Part shown: positions 58,817-64,000 of the stretch, piece after piece
Numbering within the stretch: the first letter of the stretch is position 1
Layout: every line of letters begins with the position of its first letter
Source: Coriolopsis trogii
Taxonomy: Eukaryota > Basidiomycota > Agaricomycetes > Polyporales > Polyporaceae
Assembly: GCA_020543525.1 (NCBI GenBank)
Contig: JAHYIO010000005.1
Span: 310,001-374,000, forward strand
Direction: 5' to 3'
DNA: 64,000 nucleotides
Position numbers and translations under genes: made by a program
Notes under the pieces: model-generated
Databases searched by the model: none
What the model saw: only the letters and a program-made list of their open reading frames with translations
What the model was told of the DNA's origin: nothing

Positions 58817-58997
58817 ATGCAAGACCAAGCCAAAGCGCCCTTGCCGGCCATGTCCGAGGAAGAGAAGTTGAGTATCTCGCACAGAGGCGGTTATCTCTCA
58901 GGTCGTAGCCCGTCGGAATGGACGCGGGAAGATGTTCTGAAGGCAGAGACGGCGCACTCGGATTTGCAACGACAGAAACATGCTATAGAGCGGCAAC

Positions 58998-59003
58998 TAG
59001 CAC
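58998..59003. repeat. Target-site duplication, left copy (TAGCAC)
   Basis: TAGCAC directly precedes the inserted element and is repeated exactly at 60342-60347. Confidence 0.75.
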
Positions 59004-59029
59004 TATGACGGCGTTTCTAGGACAATATT
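59004..59029 (+). repeat. Left terminal inverted repeat
   Basis: This pairs with 60316-60341 in inverted orientation, about 19 of 26 positions identical, including TATGA at the tip and GGACAA. Confidence 0.7.
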
Positions 59030-59487
59030 CGCGCAGACATGTTGTGCTCTCCATTGCACTGCGTAAGCTCTCATAAGCCGTGTTCACACACGCATGTACA
59101 CAATAGTCCATAGATACCATTGATAACTCTTGTTCTCCCACCTTTGCGCACAATTGAGCAGCGTAAGCTTCCAACCCTCCTTTTTCATGACCAAGCCTCT
59201 CGTATTCGGTGTGACACAGTGACACCTCACCACTCGGTGGTTGATAAAGTCATCATAAGCACATTCTGCTCATGTATGGTCTGGTTCACCCCATCAGAAT
59301 GCATTAGGAGGAGATCAATGCGAAGTGTGATGCGCAAACTCAGCTTAAGTTGACTCACGATGCATGAGAATAGTACACTCGAACTTACCATGGCATGATG
59401 CTATGCATTGCTGGCTTGCAGAGTGCCGGAGAATGCCAGGTAGATATTGCTTATATGGGACAAGAGTGCACGAATTTGGGTGGATAT

Positions 59488-59505
59488 GATGATGATGATG
59501 ATGAT
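59488..59505. repeat. GAT trinucleotide microsatellite
   Basis: About six consecutive GAT units within the inserted element. Confidence 0.85.
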
Positions 59506-59957
59506 AGTTTGTTATTATCCAGTGGGCAGGCGAACAAGCGCACAAACACTGCTGTCTTTTCTGTTATTACATAATACCCCCGCAATCATACCCAGCGTCC
59601 CAACCTCCGTCGAACTCCGCATACACAATACACGTCGAACGCGAGTGGGAAGGGATATGATCATCACTGATCGCTCCGCTTCCACGGCCTTGCTTCCCAA
59701 CGTGGTAACTGCATTTCTCACGCTAACGGGAATCCACCCGCGCGTTCCCACTCCTCGCAAATTCCACCGCCCCAAACTGGTGGGCGGGGTTTGCAATTTC
59801 GCGTTCCGCCCTACAGTTTTCAGGCGGCGCTGTGCAATCGGGTCGGTCCGGCTCCGTTGCAGGCCCCACGTGTCTTCTTCGGCTGGTCCCGGATAATCGA
59901 TGGTGGAAGATGAAGAGATAAGGAATGGTGGTGGAAGGAAATACGGCATGAACAAGG

Positions 59958-60042
59958 TGGGCCCGGCGGGGATCGAACCCGCGGTCCTGCTGCAAGGGCA
60001 GTGGACCCTCCACGCGACTCTGCCGCTGAGCCACGCGGGCCC
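59958..60042 (-). tRNA. tRNA-like gene, irregular; isotype uncertain (possibly Ala-TGC)
   Basis: On the minus strand an 85-base unit has a perfect 7 bp acceptor helix (GGGCCCG with CGGGCCC) and a full T arm (GCGGG, loop TTCGATC, CCCGC). It also has a perfect internal A box (TGGCTCAGCGG) and B box (GGTTCGATCCC). Oddities: two extra bases separate the acceptor stem from the D arm. The anticodon region is too long and folds instead as GTGGA-GGG-TCCAC plus CTGC-CCTTGCA-GCAG, so no standard 5 bp stem with U33 is found. No T4 terminator follows within about 60 bases. CTTGCAG would suit anticodon TGC. It could be a tRNA with an unusual intron, a tRNA pseudogene, or the Pol III head of the mobile element. 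Confidence 0.55.
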
Positions 60043-60315
60043 TGGGTGGATATGATCGACTGGGAGTAAAGTTGGTATTGCGTCACACTCGCGTTGTTAG
60101 TGTTGGGTCACAGGCGTCTGTAACACGTCACGGGAGAACATGGCTTAAGGTGCGTAAAAGAGGACTTGCATAGAAAATCGGAGGATCGAGGAGGCTTAGC
60201 ATGGTATACTCTCGTCTGCTTTGGACATATGAGATCCAACAATGAAAGAGAAGATAAGAACTAGATGAAGACGAATAAAGAGAGCTAACAAAACACGAAG
60301 CGCCCGCGAAGTGTT

Positions 60316-60341
60316 ATTTTTGTCCGAAAAACCGCCTCATA
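60316..60341 (-). repeat. Right terminal inverted repeat
   Basis: The reverse complement begins TATGAGGCGGTTTTTCGGAC and pairs with the left end at 59004-59029. Confidence 0.7.
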
Positions 60342-60347
60342 TAGCAC
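60342..60347. repeat. Target-site duplication, right copy (TAGCAC)
   Basis: An exact copy of 58998-59003. Coding of the F-box gene resumes after it. Confidence 0.75.
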
Positions 60348-62139
60348 AAGTCGGCGAAAATATCAATGCCAGTCGCGCAATCAACCGCCTCCCTCTCGAA
60401 CTCCTCGTCAAGGTGTTCCTCGAGCTCGACGATGACTTGTATCCGCTACACGACTACTCCATCCAGAACCGCGATAGGGATGATACCATTCGCAGCGACA
60501 ACTGTTGGTATCGGTACATGGCTGTCTGCCGATACTGGCAATCTATCATCAACACCACACCGGCGCTCTGGCGACTCGTTGAGGTGGGCCCAAACATCGA
60601 TGAACCAAGACTTCAGCTTCTCTTGTCGCGCTCTGGCCGCTCTCCGATTGATGTGCATGTCGATGCCAACGACTCGTTCTTCGCGCAGGAGAACGAACAG
60701 CATCTACCCCGCATCACGTCCCTCCTCGTCCAGAACATCTTCTACTTCCGGGCACCCATAATCGAACGATTTGTGCACAAAGGAATGTCAGCGCTCCGCA
60801 GACTCAGTATCTGGTTCAGTATTGCGCGCGACGAACAGGACGTTTTTACGCTGAATCTCTCCTCCCGACTCTTTCCTCGACTCCAGGAACTCTCTCTTCG
60901 CCATGTCGGCATCCCAGAGACGATACCCACTCTCCTTCCCTCCAGCTTGACCCGCCTTGAGATTCGCGATAGCATCCAGCCTGCTTGCCACATGGCCGAC
61001 GTTGTCAAGTTCCTAGGCAATCTAGGTAACCTGGAGCACCTCACCCTCGTCAGGTTCCGCCCGCGGCAAGAGGGTTTCACCGTGTTCAGCGATTGGCGGG
61101 CTTCTTTCGAAATGTCGCAACGAGTCGCTCTCTCCTCGAAGCTCCAGACGTTTGTCCTTCAAGACATAGACGCGTACGCCGCGCGCTTCCTCTGCGCTCT
61201 TTCCATCCCGGCAACTGCAGACGTCACGATCACCAAGCTCATCTCTCCCAACGACCCATACGAGATGCGCGAAATAAACGAGTTGATCGACGTGCCTTTT
61301 TACAGGTGCTTGCCTTACGACACCGAGGGGCTGCCGATCCTTCGCTCCGAGTTTCGCTGCATCCACCTCGTACGGTCCTGGCCTAACTCCTATATCGTCG
61401 CCGAGGCCGGGGAACGCAAGCTAAGACTGGGTGCGAAGGCCCCACACAGTAGGTTCCACCTCAACCCGTCGCCTACGGAGGATCTCGCGACACTATTCGC
61501 GGGCAGTGCGGAGCACATAACGGAGCTGTGGATCGACGGAGTCGGCGACGATATCGAGGATGGCCTGCTGGCTTGGCGGAGCGTGTTTGCTACGTTCTCG
61601 AAACTCAAGAAGCTCGTTCTCTTCATGCGCAGGGAACCGCTCGAACTTGGGTTCGTCAGCCCCCTGCTTGACGCTCTGGGACCGGCCGTAGACCCTAACG
61701 CGGACGGTGCCGTTGTTCTTCCATGTCCGCATCTCGAGGAGGTGCACACCTACAGCCCCAATCGGCAGAACGACGACGGGATCCTAGCGTCTCTGTCGGG
61801 CGTACTCTCCAGTCGGGTGGGAGCTGGTTCGCGCCTCAAGTTGCTACACGTCGAACTCGGGCGAGACGAAGACGGTGAAGGTGTTGAAGACACTGAACTT
61901 GGTGATCGCGGCGCGGTGTGGACGGAGCGATTGAGCAATGCGCAGGTCGCCGATGTCATCGAGCATTCGCATGGCTCGGAGCTTGAAAGTTACCTTATGG
62001 TATGTCTTGTGGTTCTGCTCTCTCTGGGCGGCGATGTCCGACTTCGGCCTCCTGATGTCTTTGCTGATTGTGCCCTTTCCTGGGGTGTTGACAACAGAAC
62101 ACGATCATCGATATTCAGGCTGAAATGGGGACTGTATGA

Positions 62140-62793
62140 AGAGTATCTAACTCTCGCTGCTTCGATTGGCTTGATGACGGAAAGCGATCATCGACCTGCT
62201 CAAGGAGATGGAGAGAATCTAGGGATTTCGTTCGAGTGTCGACGTCGAGCCAAGTTCGCCTTACATGTCAGGGGACGCAAGCTGAAATTTCCACCGGGCG
62301 CCGTGCACCCTTGCATCCGTCCCATTACCAGTTCGCAGATATCTCGTTCTTCCTCGGGTTCACACCTGGCGTAGCGTGCTCCTATGTTTCAAAGTCAGCG
62401 ATCTGTGCAATGGCATTGACTCGACTACCGTGATGAGCCTCCATCGGCATACGTATCCTCGTCTGACGCGCCAACACGTATTCGAGATGGATGACATTGT
62501 TGCTAAGCAATTCTGACAATGACGCAACGAAGAGCCGAGTCCACTACATAGAATTAGTCCTCCTTGTTGAAGAGTCACGCATCTCTTTGCGTGGAGAGCA
62601 ACTACGTATAGGACCTGATGGACGACGTTTCGCGGCGGCGGCGCGGGTGCCCCCTGTTCTGGCCTCTTGTTCACCCTCGAAGATGGCGATTCAATTGTAC
62701 GACTCCCAACCCGGGAATGAAACAAAACTATACAGCACATACACTTCTCAAACATAGCACCTTGCACGACCGCGACTCTTCCCACTCTTCATC
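62140..62793. other. Convergent 3' flanks
   Basis: Lies between the F-box gene stop and the GH43 gene stop. The frame of the F-box right half reads on to 62374 if its last intron is not removed. No other gene is seen. Confidence 0.5.
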
Positions 62794-64000
62794 TTACGCG
62801 ACGACAACCGGCCACCCAGACGAGAAGTCGAGGTAGTTGATGCCCAAGTACGACGGCCCGCCAAACGCGTCGTTCGGGACGTAGTGGTACACGATGATGT
62901 CCCGGTTGCTCACCGGGTCGTGGTACACGCTCTGCCCGCCCGGCGCGTACACGTTGTCGTGCGAGCCGAGGATGACATTGCCCGTCGGTGGGTTCAGGTT
63001 CTGTGTCAAAGCGTTGCCGGCCCCGCCGTAGAACGGACCCGTCGGGCTCGTGCCGCGCCCGACGCGTACCTTGTACTCCTGGCCTGCAGGGGGGCGGGAG
63101 GTTGCCTGGAATCGGACGAGTTCGTTACGTTAGCGACAAGGGGGCTCTGGGCTCTGGGAGAGCGTGTAGGCTACTTACGCCGGTCAGAGGGGTGATGCCG
63201 TCGGAGAAGAAGGCGAAGTAGTACTGGGAGCTAGGCGGCTTGTAGATGAAGCCACCCTCCGCGGGGCGACCGGTGTTGCCTGCGATGTGGGTGCCGGGCG
63301 GGGGCTGTCTCGGCCAGACGTCAGCCACTACCAGGTAGTCATACGGGTGTGCATGTACGTACCGCAGATGCAGCGGACGCGTTCAAGAGCGGCACCTGGA
63401 AGATACCGTCCCAGTACGAGCCAAAGGTGAGGTGGATGCCGTTGGCGTCAATGACGTTGGGGTCGACTGACACGGTCACAAGTTACTACCGTTGTAGATT
63501 CCGAGCCCGAGATGCTGTACGTACTGGCGTTGAAGTTCCCGCCCGGCTGGGAGGTGATGACCGCGCCCCAATCGGTCCAAGTCCCGGGCTCCATCGTCCA
63601 GCTCGTAGCGAGACCGATGGCAGAGTTCTGGCTGCCAAGGCTGGAGACGGAATAGTAGAGGACGTAGGCGTTGTAGAGGATGTTGATGTCCGGCGCCCAG
63701 AGGTCACATCTGCCGGAGAGGTTGACGACGGAGCAGTTCGGCAGCACTTGTCCGATACTCGTCCATGGACTGGAATGGAACGCGGTCAACAGTGGTGCGT
63801 CGACAGGATGAGTAGGAACTCACCCAGTAATGGAAGGGGAGGTGAAGACCCTAATGCCTCCGCCCGTCGAAAACACGAAGTATTTCTGAACATCACGTGG
63901 ATTGTTAGGTCGTAACTGAAGAAGACAGAAGGCAGGACGAATGTGTTCGACAGGCACCTTGCTGGTCGGGTTGTAGGTGATAGCTGGATCACGAACTTGG
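62794..64000 (-). CDS. Glycoside hydrolase family 43 (arabinan endo-1,5-alpha-L-arabinosidase-like), N-terminus off right edge
   Basis: This is a secreted-type five-bladed beta-propeller enzyme acting on arabinan side chains of pectin. The visible protein begins at the right edge with VRDPAITYNPTSK, which holds the catalytic base Asp. An intron follows, then KYFVFSTGGGIRVFTSPSIT and, after a GTGAGT intron, GPWTSIGQVLPNC. RCDLWAPDINILYNAYVLYY has the pKa-modulating Asp; then SAIGLATSWTMEPGTWTDWG, AIDPNVIDANGIHLTFGSYW, GIFQVPLLNAS, PPAGTHIAGNTGRPAEGGF (with the region expected to hold the acid Glu) and SHDNVYAPGGQSVYHD. The end is INYLDFSSGWPVVVA with the stop at 62794-62796. The signal peptide, if any, is outside the window. 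Introns lie near 63130-63180, 63310-63360 and 63470-63490. Confidence 0.88.

Larger units (their letters stand above)
59004..60341. mobile_element. Non-autonomous DNA transposon-like insertion (1338 bp)
   Basis: Both ends begin TATGA and match imperfectly over about 26 bases (about 19 identical): TATGACGGCGTTTCTAGGAC on the left, TATGAGGCGGTTTTTCGGAC on the right in reverse complement. It is flanked by an identical TAGCAC. The host F-box reading frame is continuous across the site if the element and one TAGCAC are removed. No transposase-like frame is present: the longest frames, 147-149 codons, have no domain. The element carries a tRNA-like unit at 59958-60042 and a GAT microsatellite at 59488-59505. 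The superfamily is uncertain, because a 6 bp duplication does not point to one common fungal group. Confidence 0.75.
58817..62139 (+). pseudogene. F-box/LRR-like gene split by an inserted element
   Basis: The left part (58817-59003) encodes MQDQAKAPLPAMSEEEKLSI, then SGRSPSEWTREDVLKAETAH and RQKHAIERQLA. It stops at TGA inside the insert. The right part resumes at 60348 with QVGENINASRAINRLPLELL, the F-box (LVKVFLELDDD... MAVCRYWQSIINTTPALWR), then FPRLQELSLRHVGIPETIPT, GFTVFSDW and AARFLCALSIPATADVTITK. It continues to LESYLM, a 98 bp GT-AG intron (62000-62097) and NTIIDIQAEMGTV with TGA at 62137-62139. Joining 59003 to 60348 keeps the frame and matches the intact join in the paralogue at 56142-58065. 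The right part alone is open for hundreds of codons, so the insertion may be recent. A shortened protein from an ATG inside the F-box region is possible. Confidence 0.8.

Noticed and set aside
53165..64000. Secondary-metabolite cluster around the questin-oxidase-like gene
   Set aside because: No polyketide synthase, NRPS, terpene synthase or P450 is seen nearby; neighbours are F-box genes and an arabinanase.
1..64000. CRISPR arrays, prokaryotic operons, viral genes
   Set aside because: Splicing, gene spacing and families are all fungal nuclear; no regularly spaced repeats or viral replication genes were noticed.

Overview
The window is nuclear DNA of a filamentous basidiomycete, most likely a mushroom or wood-decay type (Agaricomycetes). 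The evidence is the gene architecture: genes are broken by many 45-100 bp GT-AG introns with CTGAC/CTAAC-like branch sites, there are several F-box/leucine-rich-repeat genes of the kind expanded in these fungi, and the families seen include a group III hybrid histidine kinase, an Fsh1-type hydrolase and a GH43 arabinanase. The species cannot be named from sequence alone. Most genes were assembled by eye from exon fragments, so outer boundaries are firmer than every internal splice site.

Layout. 1-6.0 kb: the 5' end of a GPI-transamidase (GPI8) gene running off the left edge, then a large osmosensing-type hybrid histidine kinase with about seven HAMP units. 6-13.4 kb: a gene-poor stretch holding an epoxide-hydrolase-like gene flanked by two direct copies of an ~840 bp non-coding repeat. 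13.4-26 kb: an F-box gene, a GC-rich hAT/MITE-like element, a Prm10/ThrE-like membrane protein gene and two tandem paralogous F-box genes. 26-36 kb: magnesium-dependent phosphatase-1, a nucleotidyltransferase-fold protein, a GT15 mannosyltransferase and an NmrA/isoflavone-reductase-like gene. 37-46.5 kb: an F-box gene with one frame break, a BRD7/BRD9-like bromodomain gene, a small Cys-rich membrane protein and an intronless orphan membrane protein. 46.8-55 kb: an Fsh1-type serine hydrolase, an M20 amidohydrolase, a second intronless paralogue of the orphan membrane protein, and a questin-oxidase-like gene. 56-62.1 kb: two related F-box genes, one decayed by two single-base losses and the other cut in two by a 1338 bp inserted element. 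62.8-64 kb: a GH43 arabinan hydrolase running off the right edge.

The genes do not form an evident pathway or biosynthetic cluster. The window reads as conserved housekeeping genes (GPI8, GT15, MDP-1, bromodomain, Fsh1) mixed with fast-evolving F-box and orphan membrane genes and with small non-autonomous repeats. The strongest unusual signal is the insertion at 59004-60341. It has matching terminal inverted repeats, a 6 bp target duplication and no recognisable transposase. It carries a tRNA-like Pol III unit, and removing it joins the two halves of the host gene in frame.
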